A DNA stretch of 64,000 nt, taken from the NCBI RefSeq assembly GCF_004295485.1, contig NZ_CP036164.1:682001-746000 (forward strand). The letters are read 5' to 3'. Within the stretch, counting starts at the first letter, position 1, and every line of letters starts with the position of its first letter. Below, in pieces: positions 43,710 through 51,690 of the stretch. This stretch comes from Janibacter limosus. GTDB taxonomy: Bacteria > Actinomycetota > Actinomycetes > Actinomycetales > Dermatophilaceae. The notes beneath the pieces are model-generated. The model was not told where the DNA came from, did no database searches, and saw only the letters and a program-made list of their open reading frames with translations. The translations under genes and the position numbers were made by a program.

Positions 43710-46486
43710 CCCCGGCAGCGCGACAGTCCCGGGGGCGGGTGCTGCTCCGAGGACTCGTCTCGCTCGTGGGGATCGTGCTCATCCTGGTCGGTCTGCCGGT
43801 CGCGCTGATCGTCCTCGGCGGCAACCCTCTCCCGGCAGAGGTCCCGTCGCTGGGCGAGATGGTCGACGCGCTCACCCGGCCGGACGACGGAACCCTGATC
43901 ATCGCCATCATCACGGTCGTCGGCTGGCTCGTCTGGGCGACTCTCGCGATGTCCTTCCTCGTGGAGATCCCGGCCGCCATCCGCGGGGTTCCTGCGCCTC
44001 GGCTGCCCGGTCTGTCGTGGCAGCAGGGGCGCGCTGCCGCCATGACCGGCGCGGTGGTCGCGATGCTGGCCATCGGTGCGGTGGGTGCCGGCAGCGCGAC
44101 GCCGGCCAGCGCCCTGGCGCACGACTCCGGGGCCAACGCCCTGGCGCACGACTCGGGCTCGAGCACGTCGACGGGCGCCGACGCCGTGGCCTCGTCCGTC
44201 TCCGGCGGTGCGGTGGGCCACGTGGTCACGGTGCGGTCGGGAGACACCCTGTGGGACATCGCCGACCGAGAGCTGGGCGACGGTCAGCGCTACCCCGAGC
44301 TGCTCGCCTCGTCGGCCGGTCTGCCGCAACCTGACGGGGGGACCCTGACAGCAGCGGACGACATCCGACCCGGGTGGCTGGTGATGATCCCGACGCCCAC
44401 GCATGCACCGGCTGCACCGGCTGCACCGGCTGCACCGGCTGCACCGGCTGCACCGGTTGCACCGGTTGCACCGGCTGCACCTTCGGCGGCCGCGCTACAG
44501 CTCGACGCGATGATGAGCAACGAGGGTGGATCCGCGGCATCGGCAGCCGACGCGGACGTGGTCGCGCCGGCCCCGACCACGGCCCCCGCACCGGCTCCTG
44601 ATGTGCCTCCTGCCGCCACCACTGCCGGCTCGGTCACCGCGCCACCGGATGGCCCCGTCCACTCGGTCAGCGAGAGCGACCGCCACGGACCCTCGAGTGC
44701 CACGGGACTGGGGCTCGTGGCAGGAGCCGCTGTCCTCGCCTTCGTCGAGGCTCGCCGCCGCCGGCAGCGTAGGGGCCGGCGGCCCGGATGGCGTCTGGTG
44801 CTGCCCTCGGACGTGGCGACCCGCACCGAGTGGTGGTTGCGCGGAGCCTCGGACCTGCCCGGCCACGCCGACCTCGATGCCGCCCTGTCGGACCTCGCGG
44901 CCCGGTGCTCTCCCGCGTCCTTCCCCTCGCTGCGTGCCGCTCGCCTCGGTGAGAGCGAGATCGAGGTCTACGTCGTGGAGGAGCACCTGCAGCTCCCCGC
45001 CCCCTGGATCTCGGCGGGCGGTGGCACCTGGATCCTTGGCCGCCGTCAGGTGCCCACCCACCACCAGCCGCTCCGTACGCCGTGGCCTGCTCTGGTGACG
45101 ATCGGGGAGGACGAGGCCGGAGCCCGGATCTTCGTCAACCTCGAGGAGATCGGGACCCTCGAGCTGCACGGACGGGCCCAGGAGTCGCAGGCCGTCCTCA
45201 CCGCCCTCGCCGTCGACCTGGCGACCTCGGACCACGTCCGTCACCAGGTGACGGTCGTGGGCGCCCTGGCCGACCTCGTCGAGGCCGTGGACAACCCCCG
45301 CGTCACCCACAGCGCTGACGTGGCCGAGGTCCTCGCTCGGCTCGAGCAGGGACTGGGCAGTGGGCTCGACCCGCAGATCCTGCTCATCGCCTCGACTCTC
45401 GGCCGCGATGAGACCGAGCGCCTGCGCGCGCTGCTCGCCGCCTCTCGACGAGGAGCCTTGTCGGTGGTCTCCACGTCCCGTGGCCTGGCCGACTGGTCGA
45501 TGGTGGTCGAGACCCACCGCGAGGGACTCTCGGCCGTCCTGGCCCCGGTGGGGATGTCCCTGCGGCCGGCCGCCGTGACCGGTCCGGGCTATGGCGAGCT
45601 CCTGGAGCTGCTGCGGTCCGCCGTTCGGCCGACGGTCCCGGGGCCGGCCTGGACGGCTGGCTCCGACCACGACCCGTTGACGATCGCCACCGTCCCCCGC
45701 CGCCGTGTCGCGCCGGTCGGAGAGGTCGACCGGCCCACTCCCTCGCCGCCTCCCGTCGATGGCGCCGCCCACGTGCGCGTCCTCGGTCGTGTGCAGGTGG
45801 CTGGAGCGGGACCGGCGCCTGCCGACGAGTCGCGCGCGGCCGAGCTGGTGACCCTGCTGTCCCTCCATCCGGGGTCGGATGCCCACGGGCTGGCCGCGGC
45901 CCTCGACCTGCCGCCGCTCGCCGTCCAGGCCGCCATGCAGGACATCAACCGCTGGCTCGGCTCGGACGGTTCCTCGGTGGTGCGCGAGGCCGACGGCCAC
46001 TACCACCTCGGCGGGCCGCTGCTCGACTGGAACCGCCTGCGCACCCTCGTGGGGCCGGCGGTCGCCACCGCCGACTCGGCCAGCGTGCGCGCGGCCCTGA
46101 CGCTCGTCACGGGCCAGCCCCTCGACGGCGTGCCCCAGGACCGATACGGCTGGGCCGCGTCGGACCGACTGGAGATCTGTGCCGCGGTCGCGGACATCGC
46201 GCACGAGCTCGCCCAGCGGTCGCTGCGTGAAGGCGACCCCGACGCAGCGAGCTGGGCCGCCCGCAAGGGCCTGCTCGCCGAGCCGGTGAGCGAGACCCTG
46301 TGGCGCGATGCCGTCCACGCCTCATGGCAGAGCGAGCAGGTGGAGCAGGCCCGCGACATCGCCGAGACCGCCCGCCGGACACTGGGCCACCTGGGCTCGC
46401 TCGAGACGGACACGACCCTCGTGGTCGAGCGCCTGGAGCGCCGCGCGTCCGCCGAAGATGCCGCGACCCTGCGACCGCAGGCATAA
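43706..46486 (+). CDS. Transmembrane LysM-BTAD protein (locus C regulator candidate)
   Basis: A 926-residue protein. Three hydrophobic segments lie in the first 130 residues (LVSLVGIVLILVGLPVALIV, IIAIITVVGWLVWATLAMSF, AAAMTGAVVAMLAIGAVGAG). A LysM module follows at about 170-228 (VTVRSGDTLWDIADRELG), then an Ala-Ala-Pro repeat and a Pro-rich stretch. A fourth helix is at about 330-348 (GLGLVAGAAVLAFVEA), with an Arg-rich stop-transfer RRRRQRRGRR. The long cytosolic part ends in a BTAD-like helical domain (about 690-915: SLHPGSDAHGLAAALDLPPL, WLGSDGSSVVREADGHYHLG). BTAD occurs in SARP/AfsR-type regulators. LysM would sit in the wall and BTAD in the cytosol. It is the last gene of the Tad operon. 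Confidence 0.82.
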   Translation: MTPAARQSRGRVLLRGLVSLVGIVLILVGLPVALIVLGGNPLPAEVPSLGEMVDALTRPDDGTLIIAIITVVGWLVWATLAMSFLVEIPAAIRGVPAPRLPGLSWQQGRAAAMTGAVVAMLAIGAVGAGSATPASALAHDSGANALAHDSGSSTSTGADAVASSVSGGAVGHVVTVRSGDTLWDIADRELGDGQRYPELLASSAGLPQPDGGTLTAADDIRPGWLVMIPTPTHAPAAPAAPAAPAAPAAPVAPVAPAAPSAAALQLDAMMSNEGGSAASAADADVVAPAPTTAPAPAPDVPPAATTAGSVTAPPDGPVHSVSESDRHGPSSATGLGLVAGAAVLAFVEARRRRQRRGRRPGWRLVLPSDVATRTEWWLRGASDLPGHADLDAALSDLAARCSPASFPSLRAARLGESEIEVYVVEEHLQLPAPWISAGGGTWILGRRQVPTHHQPLRTPWPALVTIGEDEAGARIFVNLEEIGTLELHGRAQESQAVLTALAVDLATSDHVRHQVTVVGALADLVEAVDNPRVTHSADVAEVLARLEQGLGSGLDPQILLIASTLGRDETERLRALLAASRRGALSVVSTSRGLADWSMVVETHREGLSAVLAPVGMSLRPAAVTGPGYGELLELLRSAVRPTVPGPAWTAGSDHDPLTIATVPRRRVAPVGEVDRPTPSPPPVDGAAHVRVLGRVQVAGAGPAPADESRAAELVTLLSLHPGSDAHGLAAALDLPPLAVQAAMQDINRWLGSDGSSVVREADGHYHLGGPLLDWNRLRTLVGPAVATADSASVRAALTLVTGQPLDGVPQDRYGWAASDRLEICAAVADIAHELAQRSLREGDPDAASWAARKGLLAEPVSETLWRDAVHASWQSEQVEQARDIAETARRTLGHLGSLETDTTLVVERLERRASAEDAATLRPQA
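44404..44481 (+). repeat. 9-bp tandem repeat (Ala-Ala-Pro) in the LysM-BTAD gene
   Basis: About 8.7 head-to-tail copies of TGCACCGGC, two of them TGCACCGGT, encode AAP/VAP triplets between the LysM module and the inner membrane helix. A 27-bp period repeat (ALAHDSGAN) also lies at 44111-44154 just before the LysM. Copy number may vary between strains without breaking the frame. Confidence 0.95.
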
Positions 46487-46531
46487 CGCGCCGAGGTCAC
46501 GTCGGTGTCACGACCGTGCAGCGGAGCGGCA

Positions 46532-46537
46532 TATCCT
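46532..46537 (+). promoter_or_regulatory. Probable -10 box of the ftsEX operon
   Basis: TATCCT lies 48 bases upstream of the ftsE ATG in the 99-base gap after the LysM-BTAD gene. No clear -35 is visible. Confidence 0.4.
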
Positions 46538-46585
46538 GCAGGCGGCCGTTTACCCCCTTCGTCCCCCTGAGGCCCCGAGCAGCTG

Positions 46586-47419
46586 ATGATTCGTTTCGAG
46601 AACGTCACCAAGAGCTATCCCAACCAGAGCCGCCCTGCGCTCGACGCGATCGACCTCAACATCGACCGCGGAGAGTTCGCCTTCATCGTCGGCGCGTCCG
46701 GCTCGGGCAAGTCGACCCTGGTCCGGCTGACCATCCGCGAGGAGATCGTCAGCTCCGGCCGCCTCCTGGTCGGGGGCCACGACCTGCGCAAGATGCCGCA
46801 GCGCAAGGTGCCGCAGCTGCGGCGCCAGGTGGGGACGATCTTCCAGGACTTCCGCCTGCTGCCCAACAAGACGGTCCAGCAGAACGTCGCGTACGCCCTG
46901 CAGGTCATCGGCCGTCCGCGCCGAGCCATCCGTGCCCTCGTGCCCGAGACCCTCGAGCTCGTCGGCCTCGCCGGGATGGAGAAGCGGATGCCGCACGAGC
47001 TGTCCGGTGGTGAGCAGCAGCGCGTCGCGATCGCCCGTGCGGTGGTCAACAAGCCGCCGGTGCTGCTCGCCGACGAGCCCACGGGCAACCTCGACCCCGC
47101 CACCAGCCTCGACATCGTCCACCTGCTGCGCCGCATCCACGACTCGGGCACCACGATCGTCATGGCGACGCACGACAACGTCATCGTCGACGAGCTGAAG
47201 AAGCGCGTCATCGAGCTCGAGCACGGTCACATCGTGCGTGACGAGGAGGGCGGCAGCTACGTGCCCAAGGCTGTCGACACCCGCGACCTCGACGAGTACC
47301 CGGCGGAGCAGGACCACGACCTCGACGAAGGGAGCGGGGCCCCGCCCGAGGACCGCCCGATCGGTGAGGTACATGCCCTGGACGAGTGGGACGACGACGC
47401 TGAGGACCTGCTGCGATGA
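46586..47419 (+). CDS. ftsE: Cell division ATP-binding protein FtsE
   Basis: A 277-residue ABC ATPase that pairs with FtsX at the divisome to activate wall hydrolases. Walker [10 protein letters not shown] (about residue 37), Q-loop [12 protein letters not shown], signature [15 protein letters not shown], Walker [13 protein letters not shown] and switch [25 protein letters not shown] is the typical FtsE opening. The protein is about 45 residues longer than the family norm (about 230), with an acidic C-terminal tail ([15 protein letters not shown]). The stop overlaps ftsX (ATGA, 47416-47419). Confidence 0.96.
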   Translation: MIRFENVTKSYPNQSRPALDAIDLNIDRGEFAFIVGASGSGKSTLVRLTIREEIVSSGRLLVGGHDLRKMPQRKVPQLRRQVGTIFQDFRLLPNKTVQQNVAYALQVIGRPRRAIRALVPETLELVGLAGMEKRMPHELSGGEQQRVAIARAVVNKPPVLLADEPTGNLDPATSLDIVHLLRRIHDSGTTIVMATHDNVIVDELKKRVIELEHGHIVRDEEGGSYVPKAVDTRDLDEYPAEQDHDLDEGSGAPPEDRPIGEVHALDEWDDDAEDLLR

Positions 47420-48324
47420 AGCCTTCCGTCTTCGCCGACGCCTGGGAGGGCCTGCGGCGCAACAAGTCCATCGCCGTCTCGGTGATCCTCGTGACGATGA
47501 TCTCCCTGTACCTGCTCGGTGTCGGCCTGCTCGCGCAGCGTCAGGTCGACCAGATGAAGGGCTACTGGTACGACCGCGTCCAGGTCTCCATCTACATGTG
47601 CACCAAGGGCGCGCTGCAGCCCAACTGCACGGGTGACGCTGCCACCCTCGAGCAGAAGGATTCGGTCGCGGCCCAGCTGAAGGACATGGAGCCGCTCGTC
47701 AAGGACGTCTACTACGAGTCCGAGAAGGAAGCCTTCGACCGCTTCAAGAAGGACTACAAGAACTCCCCGCTCGCCAGCAACATCAGCGTCGGTGACATCC
47801 CGCCGAGCTACCGGGTGCAGCTGTCCGACCCCGAGCAGTTCGAGACCGTCGCCTCCGCCTTCGAGGGGGCGCCCGGCGTCGCGAGCGTGCCCAACCTGCG
47901 CCAGGTCTTCGCGCCGCTCTTCCGCGCGATCAACATCATCACCGGCGTGATGATCGGTCTGGCCGTCCTCACTCTCGTGTCCGCGGTGCTGCTCATGGCC
48001 ACGACGATCCGCCAGGCCGCCTTCACCCGCCGTCGGGAGATCGCGATCATGAAGCTCGTGGGAGCGTCCAACCGGACGATCCGCACCCCCTTCATCATCG
48101 AGACCGTCGCCTCTGGACTCATCGGGGCGGTGATGGCGGTCGGTCTGCTCTGGGTCACGGCGTGGGCACTCTTCGACAAGTACCTGCTCGCCCAGCAGGG
48201 CTCGGGTACCGCCTTCATCTCGTCGGCGGACGTGTGGGTCATCGCCCCCTTCCTGGTCGGTGGTGTGGTCGTCCTCGCGATCGGGACGTCGACCGTGACG
48301 CTCTGGCGCTACCTGCGCGTCTGA
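47416..48324 (+). CDS. ftsX: Cell division membrane protein FtsX
   Basis: A 302-residue protein with four membrane helices: one near the N-terminus (KSIAVSVILVTMISLYLLGV) and three at the C-terminus. A large extracellular domain lies between helix 1 and 2 (residues 45-170). Two Cys in the outer domain (MCTKGALQPNCTGD) may form a disulfide. The motif RRREIAIMKLVGASNRTIR precedes helix 3, as in all FtsX. It relays ATP hydrolysis by FtsE to peptidoglycan hydrolases outside. A wall peptidase of the right type is encoded 65 bases downstream. Confidence 0.96.
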   Translation: MKPSVFADAWEGLRRNKSIAVSVILVTMISLYLLGVGLLAQRQVDQMKGYWYDRVQVSIYMCTKGALQPNCTGDAATLEQKDSVAAQLKDMEPLVKDVYYESEKEAFDRFKKDYKNSPLASNISVGDIPPSYRVQLSDPEQFETVASAFEGAPGVASVPNLRQVFAPLFRAINIITGVMIGLAVLTLVSAVLLMATTIRQAAFTRRREIAIMKLVGASNRTIRTPFIIETVASGLIGAVMAVGLLWVTAWALFDKYLLAQQGSGTAFISSADVWVIAPFLVGGVVVLAIGTSTVTLWRYLRV

Positions 48325-48375
48325 CCGGGGCACGCCGAGCCCGTCGGGGTCCTGTCGTCAGGGCAGTTTGGTGGC

Positions 48376-48381
48376 TACCGT
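48376..48381 (+). promoter_or_regulatory. -10 box upstream of the M23 peptidase gene
   Basis: TACCGT lies eight bases before the ATG at 48390, and no ribosome site is visible. A leaderless or near-leaderless start is likely. Confidence 0.45.
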
Positions 48382-48389
48382 TGTCCTCG

Positions 48390-49778
48390 ATGCAGCGACC
48401 CACACCTCCTCAGGCCCGCCGCCGCACCCGTGCACTCACGGGAGCGGCGCTCTCGCTGTGCCTGCTCGCCGGTGTCGGTCACGCGTTCGCGGCGACCCCC
48501 GACCCGCAGACGCAGAAGGGCCAGGTCGATCAGGACCTCAAGGACGCCCGGGGAGACCTGCGCGAGACCTCCAAGGAGCTGGTCGCGGCCTACGACAAGC
48601 TCGCCGCCACCCGCAAGAAGCTCCCGGGTGCACGCAGTGCTGCCGCGGCGGCGGAGCGGGCGGAGACCACGGCGAAGGGGGAGTACGACGACGCCGTCGC
48701 CGCCTACGACCTGGCCAAGGCCAACGAGGACAAGGCCGAGAAGCAGCTGAAGACGACCAGCTCCAAGATCACGACCTCACGTCGAGCGGTCGCTGGCTTC
48801 GCCGGGCAGCTCTACCAGCAGCAGGGGATGGGCACCCTGGCCGTCGCCGTGGGGAGCGAGACCCCGGCAGCCTTCATCGATCGGATGATCATGGCGCAGT
48901 CGGCCGGTGACACCCAGACGTCGGCCCTCGAGGAGCTGAGCACCTCCCGCGCCAACCTGGTCTCCACCGGGGATCGGCTCGAGGCCCTGCGCGAGAAGAC
49001 CAGCACGGCCAAGGCCACCAAGCAGACCAAGCTCGCCGAGGCCACCAGGGCCAGCACCAAGGCAGACACCAAGAAGGCCGCCCTGGAGTCGCTCGAGAGC
49101 GACCAGAAGAGCCAGTCGGCCAAGCTGAGCCGGGAGAAGCAGAAGGACAAGAAGCGGGTCGCCAGCCTGCAGGCCCAGTCCGACAAGCTGACCAAGATCC
49201 TCCAGGAGCGCGCCCGCAAGGCACGCGTGCGTGAGGCCGCCATCAAGAAGGCGCGTGAGGCGCAGGAGCGTCGGGAGGCAGACGCTCGCGCTCGCGCCGC
49301 CCGCTCGACCCCGTCACGCAATCCATCGACGGCCAGCGTGAGTCCCCCGGACCCCAACCCGCCGGCACCATCGAGCAGCGGTGTCCTGCAGGCGCCGAGC
49401 AATGCGCCGGTCAGCTCGGAGTTCGGACTGCGTTTCCACCCGATCTACCGCACCTGGCGCCTGCACGCCGGGCGCGACTACGCAGGCAACTGCGGCAGCC
49501 CGGTCTACGCGGCCGACAGCGGCACGATCATCTCGGCGCTGCCGCCGGGGTCCACCGGTGGCTACGGCAACCAGATCGTCATCGACCAAGGCGTCAAGCG
49601 GGGCAGCTCGCTGGCCACGACCTACAACCACCTGCAGTCCTTCGCCGTGCGCAGCGGTAGGGTCTCCCGCGGTCAGGTCATCGGGTATGTGGGCACCACC
49701 GGCAACTCCACCGGCTGTCACCTGCACTTCGAGACCCGGGAGAACGGCACGCCGGTCGATCCCCGCGGATGGCTCTGA
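48390..49778 (+). CDS. Coiled-coil M23 (LytM) endopeptidase, EnvC-like
   Basis: A 462-residue exported protein. A signal peptide ends in GVGHAFAA (about residue 34). A long coiled coil of about 260 residues follows (LKDARGDLRETSKELVAAYD, LESDQKSQSAKLSREKQKDK), then a Pro/Ser linker and a C-terminal M23 domain. Zinc ligands are visible: HAGRDY (H at about 360, D at 364) and HLHFE (H445-H447 region). All catalytic positions are kept, so it is probably an active endopeptidase and not a mere activator. Its place after ftsEX suggests it is the hydrolase controlled by FtsX, like RipC or PcsB in other Gram-positives. Confidence 0.92.
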   Translation: MQRPTPPQARRRTRALTGAALSLCLLAGVGHAFAATPDPQTQKGQVDQDLKDARGDLRETSKELVAAYDKLAATRKKLPGARSAAAAAERAETTAKGEYDDAVAAYDLAKANEDKAEKQLKTTSSKITTSRRAVAGFAGQLYQQQGMGTLAVAVGSETPAAFIDRMIMAQSAGDTQTSALEELSTSRANLVSTGDRLEALREKTSTAKATKQTKLAEATRASTKADTKKAALESLESDQKSQSAKLSREKQKDKKRVASLQAQSDKLTKILQERARKARVREAAIKKAREAQERREADARARAARSTPSRNPSTASVSPPDPNPPAPSSSGVLQAPSNAPVSSEFGLRFHPIYRTWRLHAGRDYAGNCGSPVYAADSGTIISALPPGSTGGYGNQIVIDQGVKRGSSLATTYNHLQSFAVRSGRVSRGQVIGYVGTTGNSTGCHLHFETRENGTPVDPRGWL

Positions 49779-49811
49779 GCCCTCGCTGCGACAAACCGGC
49801 GGGACTCCCGC

Positions 49812-49837
49812 ACGGGTCACGGGGTACCGTGACCCGT
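49812..49837 (+). terminator. Hairpin between M23 gene and smpB
   Basis: Perfect 11-bp stem ACGGGTCACGG / CCGTGACCCGT with a GGTA loop. It lies 34 bases after the peptidase stop, no T-run. The right arm includes TACCGT (49825-49830), a possible smpB -10, so the element could serve as both terminator and promoter. Confidence 0.65.
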
Positions 49838-49868
49838 CAGCACACCGGACCTGCGAAGGGGGAGCACC

Positions 49869-50345
49869 ATGGCCAAGAAGACCGCCCAGGGCGAGCTCGT
49901 CGTCGCGCGCAACCGCAAGGCCCGCCACGACTACATCATCGAGGACACCTACGAGGCCGGACTGGCGCTCATGGGGACCGAGGTCAAGGCGCTGCGCATG
50001 GGTCGGGCCAGCCTGACCGACGGCTTCGCCATCTTCTACGGGGATGAGCTCTACCTCGAGGGAGTGCACATCCCCGAGTACGTGCAGGGCACGTGGACCA
50101 ACCACACCCCGCGCCGCCGTCGCAAGCTGCTGCTCCACCGCTCCGAGCTGGACAAGATGGCGGTGAAGGTCCAAGGGAGTGGCCGCACCATCGTGCCGCT
50201 GTCGCTGTACTTCAAGAACGGCCGCGCCAAGGTGGAGATCGCCGTGGCGACCGGCAAGCGTGAGTACGACAAGCGGCATGCCCTGCGTGAGCGTCAGGAT
50301 CGTCGGGAGACCGACCGGGCCATCTTCGGTCGCGGTCGCGAGTAG
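49869..50345 (+). CDS. smpB: SsrA-binding protein SmpB
   Basis: A 158-residue protein that brings tmRNA to stalled ribosomes. Family motifs: [59 protein letters not shown] and the basic tail [18 protein letters not shown], in which the RRE...R residues enter the decoding site. ATG at 49869 with GAAGGGGGAGC upstream. The tmRNA gene it serves starts 81 bases after its stop. Confidence 0.98.
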   Translation: MAKKTAQGELVVARNRKARHDYIIEDTYEAGLALMGTEVKALRMGRASLTDGFAIFYGDELYLEGVHIPEYVQGTWTNHTPRRRRKLLLHRSELDKMAVKVQGSGRTIVPLSLYFKNGRAKVEIAVATGKREYDKRHALRERQDRRETDRAIFGRGRE

Positions 50346-50370
50346 CCCCGGGAATGCGTTTGGCCCCTCG

Positions 50371-50408
50371 CGCTGTTGAGGGGATACTGAGAGCACAACT
50401 CAACAGCG
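50371..50408 (+). terminator. Overlapping hairpins between smpB and ssrA
   Basis: A perfect 10-bp inverted repeat CGCTGTTGAG (50371-50380) / CTCAACAGCG (50399-50408) has an 18-base loop. It competes with a second stem, CCCCTC (50364-50369) / GAGGGG (50378-50383). Either could end smpB transcription or mark the ssrA promoter region. Confidence 0.5.
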
Positions 50409-50426
50409 TGACGTGTCCACCCCATG

Positions 50427-50791
50427 GGGGTGATCGGTTTCGACATTGGCCGGTCCTTCAGGGGAAGCGGGTCGAGGATGCACGGTTATCTCGTAAACGC
50501 TCCGTGCAAACCAATAGGTGCCGATTCCAAGCGCACCGACTTCGCCCTCGCCGCCTGAGCGAGCCCGAAGTCCGTTGGCCTAGGTTTGATCTCGACCTAG
50601 TTCCCAGCGTCAGCTAGAGATCTTGCTGCAGTGTCTTGTCGCGGGGCACTGTGGGACTTCAACGCGACTGGGCCTGTCGGGGAACGTGTGCGCGCGAGCC
50701 CCGGGGCCGAGAAAATCCACAGCGCACTGCACCCGGAGAAGTCCTGTTCGTCTGTCAGTGGACGCGGGTTCGATTCCCGCCACCTCCACCA
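50427..50791 (+). ncRNA. ssrA: Transfer-messenger RNA (tmRNA)
   Basis: A 365-base tmRNA that frees stalled ribosomes and tags the unfinished protein. The acceptor stem is 5' GGGGGTG (50427-50433) paired with CACCTCC (50781-50787), then A and the encoded CCA (50789-50791). The T-arm GGTTCGATTCC precedes it, and the D-like loop CGGTTTCGACA follows the 5' end. The tag frame runs from the resume codon GCC at 50520 to TGA at 50556-50558 and encodes ADSKRTDFALAA, whose LAA end is the protease signal. It follows smpB, a common arrangement in actinobacteria. Confidence 0.97.
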
Positions 50792-50813
50792 TCGTGGGCA
50801 CGTCACGTACCGA

Positions 50814-50848
50814 CCCTTCGAGCTGGTTGCCGCGCAACCGCCTCAGGG
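50814..50848. repeat. REP-like hairpin element, copy 1
   Basis: CCCT-N7-GGTTG-N5-CAACC-N5-AGGG, with the constant parts CTTCGAG and CCTCAGG. It has the same geometry as the two copies near 58.8 kb, but the inner stem is GGTTG/CAACC instead of GCTTG/CAAGC, so the pairing is kept while the bases change. Confidence 0.75.
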
Positions 50849-50850
50849 GC

Positions 50851-50893
50851 CACGCCGAAGGGCGGGACCGCAACGGTCCCGCCCTTCGGCGTG
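50851..50893 (+). terminator. Strong terminator downstream of ssrA
   Basis: A perfect 20-bp stem: arms 50851-50870 (CACGCCGAAGGGCGGGACCG) and 50874-50893, with a three-base CAA loop. No T-run. It is the strongest hairpin in the window and ends the smpB-ssrA region; the next gene lies convergent. Confidence 0.85.
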
Positions 50894-50973
50894 CCTTGGT
50901 GCAGGCTCCGAGCGTTGATCACTCGGGGGTACTCGGGGGCGCAGGTCGGCCGCGACCGTGAGCCCCCGAGCGA

Positions 50974-51144
50974 TCACTTGAAGGCGTCCTTGACCTTCTC
51001 GCCGGCAGCCTTCAGGTCGCCCTTGGTCTCCTGGGCCTCGCCCTCGGCCTGCATCTGCTCGTTGTCGGTCGCGTCGCCAGCCGCGCCCTTGGCCTTGCCG
51101 GCCAGCTGGTCCTTCGCGTTCTCGATCTTGTCACCGATACCCAT
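50974..51144 (-). CDS. csbD: CsbD family stress protein
   Basis: A 56-residue, very hydrophilic helical protein: MGIGDKIENAKDQLAGKAKG then GAAGDATDNEQMQAEGEAQE, typical of CsbD, a small general-stress protein of unknown molecular role. AGGAGGA lies upstream of the ATG at 51144. Just ahead of that ribosome site are two perfect 17-bp repeats that would be in the leader or promoter. In Gram-positives csbD is often under the general stress sigma factor; I see no clear SigB-type promoter here. Confidence 0.93.
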   Translation of the reverse strand: MGIGDKIENAKDQLAGKAKGAAGDATDNEQMQAEGEAQETKGDLKAAGEKVKDAFK

Positions 51145-51159
51145 GGAGTCCTCCTGATT

Positions 51160-51195
51160 GGTGGGTGGTCCACCACTTGGTGGGTGGTCCACCAC
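51160..51195 (-). repeat. Two 17-bp direct repeats with internal palindrome, upstream of csbD
   Basis: GGTGGGTGGTCCACCAC occurs at 51160-51176 and again at 51179-51195 (19-bp period). Each contains the dyad GTGGT-CC-ACCAC. They lie seven bases upstream of the csbD ribosome site. They could be two operator sites or two RNA hairpins. Confidence 0.7.
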
Positions 51196-51257
51196 GCAAC
51201 CACAGGTCGGCCCGGTGCGCCACCCCACCCCTCGACGTGAGGATCGGCGAAGGGAGG

Positions 51258-51629
51258 TCAGCCCGCTGACTCGTTGGCGGCCACCTGCGCCTTGACCTCG
51301 TCCATGTCGACGGCCGCGACCGCGTCGAGCAGCTGCTCGAACTGGGCCTTGGGCAGGGCGCCAGCACTCTGGTGCAGGAGGATGCCGTCGCGGAAGGCCA
51401 TGAGGGTGGGTACGGACGAGACATTGGCCAGCGAGGCCAGGTCGGGGTTGTCGTCGATGTCGACCTTGGCGAAGGTGACGTCGTCGCGGCTGTCGGCGGC
51501 GGCCTCGAAGACCGGGGCGAACTGGCGGCACGGTCCGCACCAGCTGGCCCAGAAGTCCACGATGACCGTCCCCTCGCCGGTGACGGCGGAGCGGAAGCTG
51601 TCGAGATCGAGGTCGGTGATCTTGCTCAT
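51258..51629 (-). CDS. trxA: Thioredoxin
   Basis: A 123-residue thioredoxin. The active site is WASWCGPC (C31, C34), with the buried Asp25 in IVDFWA and the cis-Pro loop SSVPTLMAF. After the normal fold (about 105 residues) there is a short helical extension (AAVDMDEVKAQVAANESAG). It is a cytosolic disulfide reductase; no signal peptide. Start at ATG 51629. It lies upstream of csbD on the same strand, 113 bases apart, and divergent from the VanZ-like gene. Confidence 0.95.
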   Translation of the reverse strand: MSKITDLDLDSFRSAVTGEGTVIVDFWASWCGPCRQFAPVFEAAADSRDDVTFAKVDIDDNPDLASLANVSSVPTLMAFRDGILLHQSAGALPKAQFEQLLDAVAAVDMDEVKAQVAANESAG

Positions 51630-51690
51630 GAACTCAACTGTAGGCCGAGACACCGACGAAAGCCCAAGGCTGGTGTGCTGTGCTGGCCCG

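Noticed and set aside
50973..51260. Possible CRISPR-like repeat (two 17-mers near csbD)
   Set aside because: Only two copies with a two-base gap; no spacers, no cas genes.
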